Shown: one piece after another, positions 8,682 through 18,632 of the stretch | How positions within the stretch are numbered: the first letter of the stretch is position 1 | How the letters are laid out: each line of letters starts with the position of its first letter | Source of the DNA: Edaphobacter sp. | GTDB lineage: Bacteria > Acidobacteriota > Terriglobia > Terriglobales > Acidobacteriaceae | Direction of reading: 5' to 3' | DNA: 64,000 nt | NCBI RefSeq assembly: GCF_028283685.1 | Contig: NZ_JAPWKF010000001.1 | Location: forward strand, 434,001-498,000 | Made by a program: the position numbers and the translations under genes | The notes under the pieces: generated by a model | The model's database searches: none | What the model was told of the DNA's origin: nothing | Seen by the model: the letters and a program-made list of their open reading frames with translations, nothing else

Positions 8682-10913
8682 TCAAGGACGAACACTCTCC
8701 ACCAAGGTGATATGGCGGCCGATATCTCGTTCACGAGTCAGCAGAATCGATCGGCCATCCTTGAAGACCGTCAGGCCCTGATAAGGAGGGGGCGTGAGGC
8801 GCAATACGGCAAAGGTCTTTGACTGGCGCGTATCGGGATCGAGAATGCGAATCGCCGCAGGAGATTCCCGCGTATCCAGGTAGAACACTCCCTGCGGCAT
8901 CACTTGCCAGTATCCCCAATAGCCGGCTACAGGTGCCGATGAGATCAATGTCTCTTCCCCGCCCTTTGCAGGCATCCTCCAAAGACCGGATTCATCGCCG
9001 CGCGTGAAGTAGAGCCATTGCCCGTCCGGCGACTCCTGTGGAGCCATCCCGTCATCGCGTGTTACCGGCTGCGGCTCTCCTCCCGTTACCGCAACGCGCC
9101 AGACCTGCCAGCGGCCGCCTCGATTCGAGCGAAAATAAACGGACTGATCATCCGCAGACCAGCGCGGGACGATATCGTTGACCCCGCCAAAGGTAATTTG
9201 CTTCGCCGCTCCGCCCTTTGCTGCGATCACGAAGATGTGCGAGTGTCCATCCGGGCGCGAGTCGTACAGGATCTGATCACCGTGGTGGGACCATGACGGG
9301 CTGCCTGTCACTGGTCCGTTCGCTGAAGTCAGCTGGCGTAGCTGATCGCCCGCGATCGACGAGATCCATATCTCCTGGTTTCCAGAGCGGCGTGATTGGA
9401 AGGCGAACCACGCATCATCCGGCGACAGTGTTGGCGCAGAGTCCTCCTGGGTGGAAGAGAGCACCGTGTCCTGCGGAGACTCATTATCCGTTCCGAGCCG
9501 GATTCGATCGACGCTCCACAGCGCCGATCCACGTGTATAGGCCAGTTGCGCAGGTAAAGGCCCCACGGCAGGCTCGGTTGCATCCTCTGTTCCAACCGGC
9601 ATGCGCACCGGATTTGAATCCTTCAGCCCTATGCGCCAAAGCGAAAACCGTCCCACACGGTTGGAGGAGAAGATGATGTGATGACCATCTCGGTCCCAGG
9701 CGAAACTATCGATGTTCATGCGGTCGCTGGTGAGTTGATGCACCGGACCGTCGGGCAGAGAGCGATAGTAGATATCGCGAACCGCCGTCTCGCTTGCTCG
9801 TATAAAGGCCAGATACCTCCCATCCGGAGAGTAGGCTGGAGCGAGATCGCCCTCAGAGCCCGGTGGGGGCGTCGTGATGGCTTGCGTGCGAAGGCTGGCC
9901 AGTTCCAACTGATAGATCGAGGAGCTGGCTGAATCTCCCATATGATCGGGGAACGCCAGCGTCTTTCCATCCGGCGACCAGGAGAGTGCCCGTTGCTCCC
10001 AATTGCTGGCCTGTTGCGGGATAAAAACCTTCCGCGGCCGGCCTGACGGACCGAGCGCCGAGATATAAATTCCCAACCCCGTATCCGATCGCCCAAGATA
10101 AGCAATCTCTCGGCCATCGGGCGACCATACCGGGCTAAACTCCTCCACCTCATCCCGGCTAAGTTCCTGGGAGGTCTCGCCGCCTATCTCCTTAATATAG
10201 ATATGCCTTGATCCGTCGCCGGGTGAGGTCCGGGCATAAGCAATGGATCTTCCATCGGGCGAAAAGACCGGTTGCGTCTGTTCGCCCGCATCGCCGGTGA
10301 AGGCCGTCGTCTTCAGCATGGCGGCATCCACCTGTGATGGATGGAACCGCTGCCACAACCACCAGGCGACGATTCCCGCTCCGATGACCATACATGCGGC
10401 CAAAGCCAACAGGACGTATTGCTTCGAATGTGCAGACGGAGATGGAGCTATCGCAATCGGCTGCGGCTCCAGTGCGATAGCTGAACCGGGCGTGGAAGCA
10501 TCATCCGTCAGGGCATGATCCATGCCAGAATCAGCAGCCGTGTGTCCCGGAGCCGACTCGATCTGCGGCTCTTCAATCTCCGATACAGGGGCTACCAGGC
10601 GATACCCCCTCTTTGGGACCGTCTGAATGAAGCGCGGCTCGTGCGGATCGTCTTCCGTGACCCGACGCAGGATGGAGATGCAGCGGGTCAGTGCATCGTC
10701 ACTGACGAAGGTGTCCGGCCAAACTGCGGCGATGAGCTCTTCCTTGGTAAAGACATGGCCCTGTCGTGCTGCCAGCGTCAGGAGCACTTTCATGACCTTT
10801 GGCTCGACGTGGCGCTCTTGGTCCCCGTCCTTCCTGAGGACATTTGCTTCGGGGATGATGAGCCATTCTCCGGCCCGGAAAGGCGTATTTTTCTCTTGCC
10901 CAATCACAAACAT
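8682..10913 (-). CDS. Winged-helix regulator with C-terminal TolB-like beta-propeller
   Basis: 743 residues. Residues 10-112 are an OmpR/CadC-type winged helix (VLLTLAARQGHVFTKEELIAAVWPD ... FIQTVPKRGYRLVAPV), which is cytoplasmic. A single transmembrane helix (about 168-190, LALAACMVIGAGIVAWWLW) follows a low-complexity linker. The rest is a periplasmic run of PD40/WD40-like blades with repeated FSPDGRSIAYAR, WSPDGREIAYLG, YSPDGRYLAFIR and WSADDQSVYFRS motifs. This one-component, membrane-spanning layout would let a periplasmic signal act on DNA binding without a kinase. It is divergent from the TonB-dependent receptor gene with a shared 143-base intergenic region, so that receptor is a plausible target; this is inferred. 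Confidence 0.88.
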   Translation of the reverse strand: MFVIGQEKNTPFRAGEWLIIPEANVLRKDGDQERHVEPKVMKVLLTLAARQGHVFTKEELIAAVWPDTFVSDDALTRCISILRRVTEDDPHEPRFIQTVPKRGYRLVAPVSEIEEPQIESAPGHTAADSGMDHALTDDASTPGSAIALEPQPIAIAPSPSAHSKQYVLLALAACMVIGAGIVAWWLWQRFHPSQVDAAMLKTTAFTGDAGEQTQPVFSPDGRSIAYARTSPGDGSRHIYIKEIGGETSQELSRDEVEEFSPVWSPDGREIAYLGRSDTGLGIYISALGPSGRPRKVFIPQQASNWEQRALSWSPDGKTLAFPDHMGDSASSSIYQLELASLRTQAITTPPPGSEGDLAPAYSPDGRYLAFIRASETAVRDIYYRSLPDGPVHQLTSDRMNIDSFAWDRDGHHIIFSSNRVGRFSLWRIGLKDSNPVRMPVGTEDATEPAVGPLPAQLAYTRGSALWSVDRIRLGTDNESPQDTVLSSTQEDSAPTLSPDDAWFAFQSRRSGNQEIWISSIAGDQLRQLTSANGPVTGSPSWSHHGDQILYDSRPDGHSHIFVIAAKGGAAKQITFGGVNDIVPRWSADDQSVYFRSNRGGRWQVWRVAVTGGEPQPVTRDDGMAPQESPDGQWLYFTRGDESGLWRMPAKGGEETLISSAPVAGYWGYWQVMPQGVFYLDTRESPAAIRILDPDTRQSKTFAVLRLTPPPYQGLTVFKDGRSILLTRERDIGRHITLVESVRP

Positions 10914-11056
10914 CTAACCATCTAAACTGCCAAGGGTAAACAACTTAGCTTCCATCAGAAAACCATCACCGAAATAATCGGTCAATCATCGGGACTATCG
11001 TATACCGCGATACCTACTGTTCGAGACGCTTTTGTTTCACGTATTTGGAGGCCATA

Positions 11057-14000
11057 TTGGAAAGCATAAAAACAACAACATCCGAGCCGAGAACAGCATC
11101 TGCCGTCCGACTCGGAACAGCATCTTCGGCACACCTTATATGGGCCGCACTTATTCTATTCGTTTTTGGTATCTGCCTGCCTTCCGGTGCTCAGGTCACC
11201 TCGGGTATGATCCTCGGCTCTGTGCAGGATTCGTCCGGAGCCGTCATTCCCAAGGCGAAGATCGTTGCTGCAGCCCGGAACATCGGTGTCACCAGAACCG
11301 TTGTCTCCAGCGATAGCGGCACCTTCTCTATTCCGAACCTGCCTGCCGGCACGTATCAACTCACCATCATCGCCACGGGCTTCGAGACCCTGGTCAAGGA
11401 TGGTGTGGTTCTGAACTCGACGGATCGGCTGAATGCCGGCTCTCTCGTCCTGGCGGTTGGAGCTGAAGCCACCACAGTGAACGTCAACGCAGATAGCGGC
11501 CAACTGCAGATCCAGGCCAACTCCGGTGAGCGGTCCGACCTGATTACCGGCAAACAGATGAACGACATCGCTCTCAATGGCCGCAATGTTCTCGATATTC
11601 TTCGGGTTATCCCGGGAGTCTCGGGAGTAGGCGCGTTCGGTGCTTCGGGCACGGGCGGCCTCGATACCTATTCGGTTAACGGTACCCGCGCCAATCAACA
11701 CGAGTTCAACGTGGATGGAGCATCCAACGTCGACACCGGCAACAACGGCGGCACCCAGGTCACGATCAACACCGACGCCATCGCAGAGGTGAAGGTGCTG
11801 ACCTCTAACTTCCAGGCTGAGTTTGGCAAGGCCGGAGGCGGATCGATTGTGGTCACCTCTCGCGGCGGCACCAACGACTTCCACGGAAACCTTCATTTCT
11901 TTCATCGCAACGAAGGTATGAACGCCAATGACTGGGTGAGCAATCACAACGACACGGCCAAGCAGCTCTTCCGCTACAACACCTTCGGGTACCAGATCGG
12001 CGGTCCGATCATTAAGGACAAGCTGTTCTTCTTCTTCTCGAACGAGTACTACCGGCAGCTGGTTCCCGGCAGCGTTATCCAGTACCGCACGCCGACCTCC
12101 GCCGAACGTACGGGAGACTTCTCGCAGAGCGTCGACAGCAGCGGCAATCCGCTCCAGATCTACAACCCAGCCACGGGAGCCCAGTTTGCGGGCAACAGGA
12201 TCACCGCGGGGCAGATGAATGCAGACGAGCAGGCTGCCTTCGCCCAGATCCAGAAGATCTACAGCCTGTATCCTCTGCCGAACGTGACCGGCAACAACAG
12301 CTATAACCGGCAGGACCCGCTCTCTTCAACACATCCACGTACCGAGTACATTGGCCGCGTCGATTACCAGATCAGCCCGAACGAGCGCATCTTTGCCCGT
12401 TATATCAATAACCGTGACATGCAGGATGGCCCCATCGGCAGCTTCGGTCTTCCCTGCTCGGGCACGCTGATTATCCCCGGCGGCTGCACCAACAAGCAGC
12501 CCGGCTGGAATCTGTCTGTTGACCTGACCAGCACTCTGCGCTCCAACCTGCTGAACGAAGTCAGTATCGGACCGAGCGTTTATAGCTCGCGCGTCCAAGG
12601 CAATAACGGCAACCTGTCGGTGGGTGCAAACAACATCAGCCTGCCGCTGCTCTACTCGGTAACGCCCGACACCTCGATTCCCGATCTGGGGTTCAGCGGT
12701 AACGGCGCCAACTATGCGTCGAGCTACTTTGGAGCGACCCCCTGGCATCAGGCTGCGACAACGATCAACGTCAACGACAATCTGACCTGGATCTACCGCA
12801 GCCATACCCTCAAGTTCGGCGCCTTCTACCAGCGTTCGCGCAAGGACCAGGTTGCATGGGGAAATTCGAACGGTCAGTTCAGCTTCAGCAACTGCTCCAC
12901 CGGCGAGGGCGGATGCGTCTCCGGTGTCAGCTCGAACCAGGGCTCTCCGATTGCCAGCGCTCTGCTGGGCTACTTCCAGAACTTCGACCAGTCCAGCGCA
13001 CGTCCTGTCGGCTACTTCCGTTATAACCAGGTCGAGTTTTACGCGCAGGATACCTGGCAGGTAACTCCACGCTTCACTCTCGACTACGGCGTTCGCTTTG
13101 TCTATATCCCACCGCAGTACGATGCTCACAACCAGATCGCCCTGTTTACGCCGTCCGCTTACAACGCGGCCAGCGCTGTCACAATCGATACCACCGGCAA
13201 CGTCGTTCCTGGAAGCGGCAATCCGCTGAACGGAATGACCTACTCCAACAATGGCACGCTGCCTAAGGGTGGCTGGAACGCCCAGGGCATCATGCCTGAG
13301 CCTCGCGTGGGCTTCGCGTGGGACTTCTATGGCGATCACAAGGGAGTTATTCGCGGCGGCTTCGGCACATCGCACGATCGCTCACAGGGCAACCTGGTCT
13401 TCAACACCGTCTTCGGCAATCCCGCAGTCGTGACAACCCCCAACATCTACAACAGCACCATCGCGCAGATCTCCTCGTCTGCAGTCGCGGCGAACACTGG
13501 CGTTCTTAACGGCATCTATGGCGCCGATGTCTCCGGGCAGGTGCCGGTCACCTACAGCTATTCGCTCGGCATACAACGCGAGGTGGCTAACGGAGTGACG
13601 CTGGACGTCGCCTACGTCGGTAACGTGGGACGCCACCAGGTTACGGCACGCGACCTCAACACCATTCCTTACGGAACGACATTCACCCGAGCAGCGCAGA
13701 ATCCTGCGAACTTCGCGGGCGGTGTCGTCCCGACCGTCGAACCGAATCTTCCGCCCGAGTATGCTGCGGCCGGTTACAGCTTCAGCGGACAGTACGCGTA
13801 TCCGCAGAACTACCTCTCCCCGTATAAGGGCTATGGCCAGTTGGAGTACTACAAGTTCGACGGCACTTCCAGCTACAACTCGCTTCAGGTCTCCGTGCAG
13901 AAGCGTTACAACCGCAGCCTGACCTTCGGCGGCTTCTATACCTGGTCGAAGTCTCTGACAACCTCGACGGCAGACGAGAGCTTCGTCGATCCGTTCAACC

Positions 14001-14623
14001 CGCGCAAGTACAGCTATGGTGTTGCCGGTTATGATCGCCGCCACGTCGCTGCTATCAACTATGTCTACAGCCTGCCGGAGTTTTCGAAGGCCCTTCATGC
14101 CGGACACTGGGCATCGTATATTACCGATGGCTATCAGCTCTCCGGCCTTGCCAGCATTCAGAGCGGCGCTCCAGTCATCAACCCGCTCTGGTACCCTGCC
14201 AACCAGCTTACGGGCGGCTCACAGTGGAGCAAAGTCGCACCGGCCTTTGTCGGTGTGGACGATCGCGGCAACCTGATCCAGCCAACCATCGGTCACCCCA
14301 CACTCTCTGCCCGAGGTAGCCTGCGCCAGGGCGGACTCGTCACGTGGGATCAGTCCATCTTCAAGAACTTCAACATCGGTCCGGAGAGTTCAGGACGCTA
14401 TCTCCAGCTCCGTGGCGAGTTCTTCAACATCCTCAACCACCCCAACTTCGCATCCCGCGACTACAACGCGAATGTGACGCTGCCCGGCTATAGCGGCAAC
14501 GGCACGTATACTCCGCTGTCGGTTTCCAAGGACTCGAACTGGGGGCAGCCGACCTCCAGCTTCAATCCTGCCGGACCGGGTGGACCTCGCGTTATTCAAC
14601 TTGCCGCGAAGCTCTACTTCTAA
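11057..14623 (+). CDS. TonB-dependent receptor with N-terminal carboxypeptidase regulatory-like domain (Oar-like)
   Basis: About 1188 residues. I start at TTG 11057 because GGAGG sits five bases upstream; the in-frame TTG at 11045 overlaps that site. After a signal peptide comes a CarboxypepD_reg-like beta-sandwich (MILGSVQDSSGAVIPKAKI ... GTYQLTIIATGFE), a plug domain (about 150-260, with NGRNVLDILRVIPGVSG and VNGTRANQHEFNVDG), then a very long outer-membrane barrel ending in AAKLYF with the C-terminal Phe expected for barrel insertion. This is the acidobacterial Oar/TonB-receptor type. With two glycosidases directly downstream it probably imports an oligosaccharide, though the ligand is not readable from sequence. 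No SusD partner is present. Confidence 0.9.
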   Translation: MESIKTTTSEPRTASAVRLGTASSAHLIWAALILFVFGICLPSGAQVTSGMILGSVQDSSGAVIPKAKIVAAARNIGVTRTVVSSDSGTFSIPNLPAGTYQLTIIATGFETLVKDGVVLNSTDRLNAGSLVLAVGAEATTVNVNADSGQLQIQANSGERSDLITGKQMNDIALNGRNVLDILRVIPGVSGVGAFGASGTGGLDTYSVNGTRANQHEFNVDGASNVDTGNNGGTQVTINTDAIAEVKVLTSNFQAEFGKAGGGSIVVTSRGGTNDFHGNLHFFHRNEGMNANDWVSNHNDTAKQLFRYNTFGYQIGGPIIKDKLFFFFSNEYYRQLVPGSVIQYRTPTSAERTGDFSQSVDSSGNPLQIYNPATGAQFAGNRITAGQMNADEQAAFAQIQKIYSLYPLPNVTGNNSYNRQDPLSSTHPRTEYIGRVDYQISPNERIFARYINNRDMQDGPIGSFGLPCSGTLIIPGGCTNKQPGWNLSVDLTSTLRSNLLNEVSIGPSVYSSRVQGNNGNLSVGANNISLPLLYSVTPDTSIPDLGFSGNGANYASSYFGATPWHQAATTINVNDNLTWIYRSHTLKFGAFYQRSRKDQVAWGNSNGQFSFSNCSTGEGGCVSGVSSNQGSPIASALLGYFQNFDQSSARPVGYFRYNQVEFYAQDTWQVTPRFTLDYGVRFVYIPPQYDAHNQIALFTPSAYNAASAVTIDTTGNVVPGSGNPLNGMTYSNNGTLPKGGWNAQGIMPEPRVGFAWDFYGDHKGVIRGGFGTSHDRSQGNLVFNTVFGNPAVVTTPNIYNSTIAQISSSAVAANTGVLNGIYGADVSGQVPVTYSYSLGIQREVANGVTLDVAYVGNVGRHQVTARDLNTIPYGTTFTRAAQNPANFAGGVVPTVEPNLPPEYAAAGYSFSGQYAYPQNYLSPYKGYGQLEYYKFDGTSSYNSLQVSVQKRYNRSLTFGGFYTWSKSLTTSTADESFVDPFNPRKYSYGVAGYDRRHVAAINYVYSLPEFSKALHAGHWASYITDGYQLSGLASIQSGAPVINPLWYPANQLTGGSQWSKVAPAFVGVDDRGNLIQPTIGHPTLSARGSLRQGGLVTWDQSIFKNFNIGPESSGRYLQLRGEFFNILNHPNFASRDYNANVTLPGYSGNGTYTPLSVSKDSNWGQPTSSFNPAGPGGPRVIQLAAKLYF

Positions 14624-14643
14624 GCAGCAAGAGCAATTTCATG

Positions 14644-14675
14644 GGGCTCCCAACACAACGGGAGCCCTCTTCTTT
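14644..14675 (+). terminator. Intrinsic terminator after the TonB-dependent receptor
   Basis: GGGCTCCC (14644-14651), an eight-base loop, GGGAGCCC (14660-14667), then TCTTCTTTC. It lies 20 bases after the receptor stop and before the GH30 start, so it may attenuate rather than end transcription. Confidence 0.7.
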
Positions 14676-14701
14676 CATTTCGTTCAGCGTTTCGAGGTCT
14701 T

Positions 14702-16126
14702 GTGCTGCTCCGACATCAAATATTCTCCGTTGCTTTCCTGTTTTACTTTGTGCCCGCAGCCGGTGCGCAGACGGTCGCTTCCTATCAGACTTCAGCCGAC
14801 CTTCACACTAAACTGGCGCCGCAGCCAGCTGCAAAGTTTGCCTCCGAAAAAAAATTATCCGCTGACAACATGATGACCATCGCCATCGACGATCACCAGC
14901 GCTTCCAGACGATGGAAGGATTTGGCGGATCGATTACTGACGGAACAGCATGGCTTTTGGACAAGCAGGTATCACCGGCCACGCGTAACAAGGTCATGTC
15001 AGCCCTGTTCGATCCTCACCGAGGAATCGGTCTCAGCTTCCTGCGTCAACCGTTCGGCTCTACCGATCTGTCGCGCTCTGAATCGACATATGACGATGTA
15101 CCTGCAGGAAGCGAAGATCGCAACCTTGAACATTTCTCGATCGAACACGATCGGGAATCGATCCTGCCGATCACACGGCAGGCGATTGCTCTGAATCCGA
15201 AGATCACCGTCATGGCCAGTCCGTGGAGCGCACCAGCGTGGATGAAGACCAAGGGATCGCTTGACGGCGGGCAGTTACGGGATGAAGCGTTACCTTTCTA
15301 CGCAAACTACCTCACGCGAGCAATTCAGGCTTATCAAAAGGCCGGTGTTCCCATTCGCTATCTCACCGTGCAGAATGAACCGCTCTACGAGACGAAGAAC
15401 TATCCGGGGACCTTTCTCCCTGCGACGCAGGCTGCCGTGCTCATCGGAAAATATCTTGGCCCGGAGCTGAAGCATGACGGTCTCAAGACCGCGATTCTCG
15501 CTTACGACCACAACTGGGATCATCCGGAGTATCCTCTTTCGCTGCTCTCCGATGCATCGGTTTCCCCTTATCTCGCTGGATCGGCGCTTCACTGCTATGG
15601 CGGTGAGGTTACGGCACAGGAGAAGATTCATCAGGAGTTTCCGGAAAAAGGCATCTGGCTGACGGAGTGCTCCGGCGGCACATGGGATCGCGAGCCTGCG
15701 CTGATCAAGACGTCGCATCTGCTGATCGAATCGACCCGTAACTGGGCGAAAGCAGTCTCGTTGTGGGGGCTGGTGCTGGATTCCGATCATGGACCGCACT
15801 CCGGCGGCTGCGGAACCTGTCGTGCTCTCGTAACACTCGATCTGCACGTATCGCCAGCTGAGGTGACCTATACCGGCGACTTCTACGCGCTGGGGCACGC
15901 GAGTAAGTTTGTCCAGCCAGGAGCAGTTCGGATTGCTTCCAACTCCTACGGGGATAAGAGTCTTGAAACCGTTGCCTATCAAAATCCCGATCGCACCATC
16001 GTGCTGATCGCCCTCAACAACCTCGCACAAAATACATCGTTCCGTGTAACTTGGGCTGGGCGAACCTTCACCACGTCGCTCAAGCCGTCTACATTGGCGA
16101 CTTATATCTGGCAGCCAACGCCATAA
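14702..16126 (+). CDS. Secreted glycoside hydrolase family 30 (glucosylceramidase-like)
   Basis: 474 residues, GTG start with GAGG four bases upstream, and a signal peptide ending near AAGAQ. The GH30 (beta/alpha)8 barrel shows the hallmark QTMEGFGGSITD, MASPWSAPAWMK, the acid/base Glu226 in TVQNEP and the nucleophile Glu322 in WLTECSGG. The C-terminal beta domain (residues 395-470) is the usual GH30 side domain. Members cleave beta-1,6- or beta-1,3-glucosidic or related bonds; the exact specificity cannot be given. It is followed 15 bases later by a GH3 gene, suggesting stepwise breakdown of a beta-glucan or glucoside. Confidence 0.92.
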   Translation: MLLRHQIFSVAFLFYFVPAAGAQTVASYQTSADLHTKLAPQPAAKFASEKKLSADNMMTIAIDDHQRFQTMEGFGGSITDGTAWLLDKQVSPATRNKVMSALFDPHRGIGLSFLRQPFGSTDLSRSESTYDDVPAGSEDRNLEHFSIEHDRESILPITRQAIALNPKITVMASPWSAPAWMKTKGSLDGGQLRDEALPFYANYLTRAIQAYQKAGVPIRYLTVQNEPLYETKNYPGTFLPATQAAVLIGKYLGPELKHDGLKTAILAYDHNWDHPEYPLSLLSDASVSPYLAGSALHCYGGEVTAQEKIHQEFPEKGIWLTECSGGTWDREPALIKTSHLLIESTRNWAKAVSLWGLVLDSDHGPHSGGCGTCRALVTLDLHVSPAEVTYTGDFYALGHASKFVQPGAVRIASNSYGDKSLETVAYQNPDRTIVLIALNNLAQNTSFRVTWAGRTFTTSLKPSTLATYIWQPTP

Positions 16127-16141
16127 CTCTTCGAGAGGTCC

Positions 16142-18484
16142 ATGCATTCTCTAAATCTGCCTCACCATTCTCCAAAGCAGTTCTTTGAGTCCGCAACCGC
16201 GGCTATTCTCCTTGCAGTTCTTGCCGTGCCTTCATTGCCGGCGCAGGGCCTATCTACCCAGAAGGCTCCGCCAGCGCCGCCTGCCGCAGCTATTGCATTT
16301 GCCAACAAGCTGCTGGCGAAGATGACGCTTGAAGAAAAGGTCGGCCAGATGAGCCAGGTCGCGATGAACTCTGACGGCGGCACCGGTGTTGAGCAGCAGA
16401 TTGCCGAAGGCAAGGTCGGCTCATTGCTCTTTGTCACCGATCCGGTTGAGTTGAACCGGTTGCAGAAGATCGCTGTCGAGCAGTCGCGGCTACATATCCC
16501 TCTGATCGTCGGCTTTGATGTCATTCACGGCTTCCGCACCATCTTCCCTGTCCCGCTGGCAATGGCGTCGTCGTGGAATCCTGCGTTGATCGAGCGAGCG
16601 CAATCGCTCGCCGCGCGAGAGGCTCGGGCCGTGGGAGTGGACTGGGCTTTTGCTCCCATGGTCGACATCGCCCGCGATCCGCGCTGGGGACGCATCATGG
16701 AAGGCGCGGGAGAAGATCCTTTTCTTGGCTCAAAGATCGCCGCTGCGCAGGTTCGCGGCTTTCAGGGCACGGACCTTGCCTCGAACGATTCGATCATCGC
16801 TTGCGTCAAGCACTTTGGAGGCTATGGTGCTGCGGTTGGAGGACGTGATTATGACTCGTCCGACATCTCCGATAACCAGCTGTACAACGTTTATCTGCCG
16901 GCATATCACGCAGCCGTGGATGCCGGTGCAGGCTCAGTGATGAGCGCCTATATGGACCTCAACAGCGTGCCCGCAACCGGCAATAAATTCCTGCTCACCG
17001 ACACGCTGCGTACACAGTGGAAGTTTCCGGGGTTTGTCGTCAGCGATTGGGATTCCATTAAGAGCCTGACGACGCATGGCTTCTCCTCTGATGACGAGGA
17101 TGCTGCCGTACGCGCCGTCAACGCAGGCGTCGACATGGAGATGACCAGTCACACCTACCGCGATCACCTGGCGCAGGCAGTACGCGAGCACAAGGTTTCG
17201 CTCACGACCATCGACAATGCGACACGAAGAATCCTCATCGCCAAATACGACCTTGGTCTCTTCAAGAATCCTTACGTTGATGTGGATCGCTCCAGGACGG
17301 TCATTGGCTCGCCTGAGATTCGTACCGAAGCGCGGCACACGGCCACGCAGACAGCCATTCTGCTTAAGAACGACAACAACCTTCTTCCGCTGAAGAAGGA
17401 CGTCCGCACCCTCGCGCTGATCGGTCCTATGATCGACAGCAAGCCGGATACGCTCGGCTCCTGGAGCCTGGCAGGTGATGTCAAATCGACCGTCACGTTG
17501 CTCGACGGCCTGCAGCATGCTCTGCCGTCGACGACAAAACTGCTTAGCACCAAAGGAGTTGAGATTGAGCGGGTACAGCCCTCCATCTTTGATTCGCAGT
17601 TTCCCAGCCCGAAGCCACAGCTAACGACAGAAGCAGAACGCAAGAAGGAGTTCGACCACGCCATCGATCTGGTTCGGAGCTCGGATGTGGCAGTCCTGGC
17701 TCTTGGGGAGGCGCAAAACATGAATGGAGAGCGCGCCTCGCGCTCGACCCTGGTGTTGCCTGGTGAACAGGAAAAGCTGCTTGAGGCGGCTGTCGCCACG
17801 GGCAAGCCGATCGTCCTGCTCCTGATGACCGGGCGCCCTCTAAACATCACCTGGGCCTCGCAGCATGTACCTGCCATTCTCAACATCTGGTATCCCGGCT
17901 CCGAAGGAGGCAATGCTGTCGCCGACCTTCTCTTTGGCGAGGCCAATCCAGGCGGCAAGCTTACCGTCTCCTGGCCCGTTGACGTCGGACAGGTTCCGAT
18001 CTTCTACGCACGCCAGCTGACCCAGATCCCGGATCATCCGGAGACACGCTACTGGGATGGGACGAGCGCACCGCTCTATCCCTTCGGCTTCGGTCTCAGC
18101 TACTCAACCTTCTCCATCACGGGGCTCACGCTTGATAAGCCTGATGTTGTCGCGGGTGCAAGCCTGACGGCCTCGGTCGATGTCGAAAATACATCCGACC
18201 GCGAAGGCAGCGACATCATTCAGCTTTACACGCATCAGCGGGCCGGAAGCGCCTCGCGTCCTGTGCGTGAGTTGAAGGGCTTTCAGCGCATCGTTCTAAA
18301 GGCACATGAGCACCGCCGGGTTCAAATCCTGCTCGACACCAAAGATCTTGCTTTCTGGAGCCCCCAGACCAAGACCCAGGCAATTGAACCGGGAAGCTTC
18401 GACCTATGGATGGGGGACAGCTCCGAGGCTACGCTGCACCAGCAGTTTCGCGTATCTTCCAACACCCACGCCGCAAACCGCTAA
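16142..18484 (+). CDS. bglX: Secreted glycoside hydrolase family 3, BglX-type beta-glucosidase
   Basis: 780 residues with a signal peptide (ending near SLPAQG). The N-terminal GH3 barrel contains GQMSQVA, the WGRIMEGAGEDPFLG and KHFGGYGA blocks and the nucleophile Asp302 in FVVSDWDS. The GH3_C alpha/beta sandwich (about 400-620) has IVLLLMTGRPLNI and WYPGSEGGNAVADLLFG, and the fibronectin-III-like domain (FN3-like, 670-760) has the typical VRELKGFQRI strand. This is the BglX order and size. AGAGGTCC precedes the ATG. Periplasmic hydrolysis of beta-gluco-oligosaccharides is the expected role, together with the GH30 gene and the TonB receptor. Confidence 0.93.
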   Translation: MHSLNLPHHSPKQFFESATAAILLAVLAVPSLPAQGLSTQKAPPAPPAAAIAFANKLLAKMTLEEKVGQMSQVAMNSDGGTGVEQQIAEGKVGSLLFVTDPVELNRLQKIAVEQSRLHIPLIVGFDVIHGFRTIFPVPLAMASSWNPALIERAQSLAAREARAVGVDWAFAPMVDIARDPRWGRIMEGAGEDPFLGSKIAAAQVRGFQGTDLASNDSIIACVKHFGGYGAAVGGRDYDSSDISDNQLYNVYLPAYHAAVDAGAGSVMSAYMDLNSVPATGNKFLLTDTLRTQWKFPGFVVSDWDSIKSLTTHGFSSDDEDAAVRAVNAGVDMEMTSHTYRDHLAQAVREHKVSLTTIDNATRRILIAKYDLGLFKNPYVDVDRSRTVIGSPEIRTEARHTATQTAILLKNDNNLLPLKKDVRTLALIGPMIDSKPDTLGSWSLAGDVKSTVTLLDGLQHALPSTTKLLSTKGVEIERVQPSIFDSQFPSPKPQLTTEAERKKEFDHAIDLVRSSDVAVLALGEAQNMNGERASRSTLVLPGEQEKLLEAAVATGKPIVLLLMTGRPLNITWASQHVPAILNIWYPGSEGGNAVADLLFGEANPGGKLTVSWPVDVGQVPIFYARQLTQIPDHPETRYWDGTSAPLYPFGFGLSYSTFSITGLTLDKPDVVAGASLTASVDVENTSDREGSDIIQLYTHQRAGSASRPVRELKGFQRIVLKAHEHRRVQILLDTKDLAFWSPQTKTQAIEPGSFDLWMGDSSEATLHQQFRVSSNTHAANR

Positions 18485-18502
18485 TCTAACGAACGACCAA
18501 TG

Positions 18503-18542
18503 GCAGCGTCACACGAGTATGTGTGGCGCTGTCGTTTTCTTG
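18503..18542 (+). terminator. Intrinsic terminator after the GH3 gene
   Basis: CAGCGTCACAC (18504-18514), loop GAGTAT and GTGTGGCGCTG (18521-18531), pairing over eleven positions with one wobble, followed by the T-rich TCGTTTTCTT. It closes the glycan-use cluster. Confidence 0.75.
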
Positions 18543-18632
18543 TAGCCTTCAGCGCGTTTCCCTCTCTAGGGCGATTGCCTTATTCACCCTTCTGTTTCAC
18601 ACCTGCTATGGTTTTCATCAAAGGATCATTCC

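Noticed and set aside
12326-13375. 349-residue minus-strand open frame inside the TonB receptor gene
   Set aside because: It lies entirely antisense to a well-supported gene, has no signal or domain logic, and is a known effect of GC-rich codon use.
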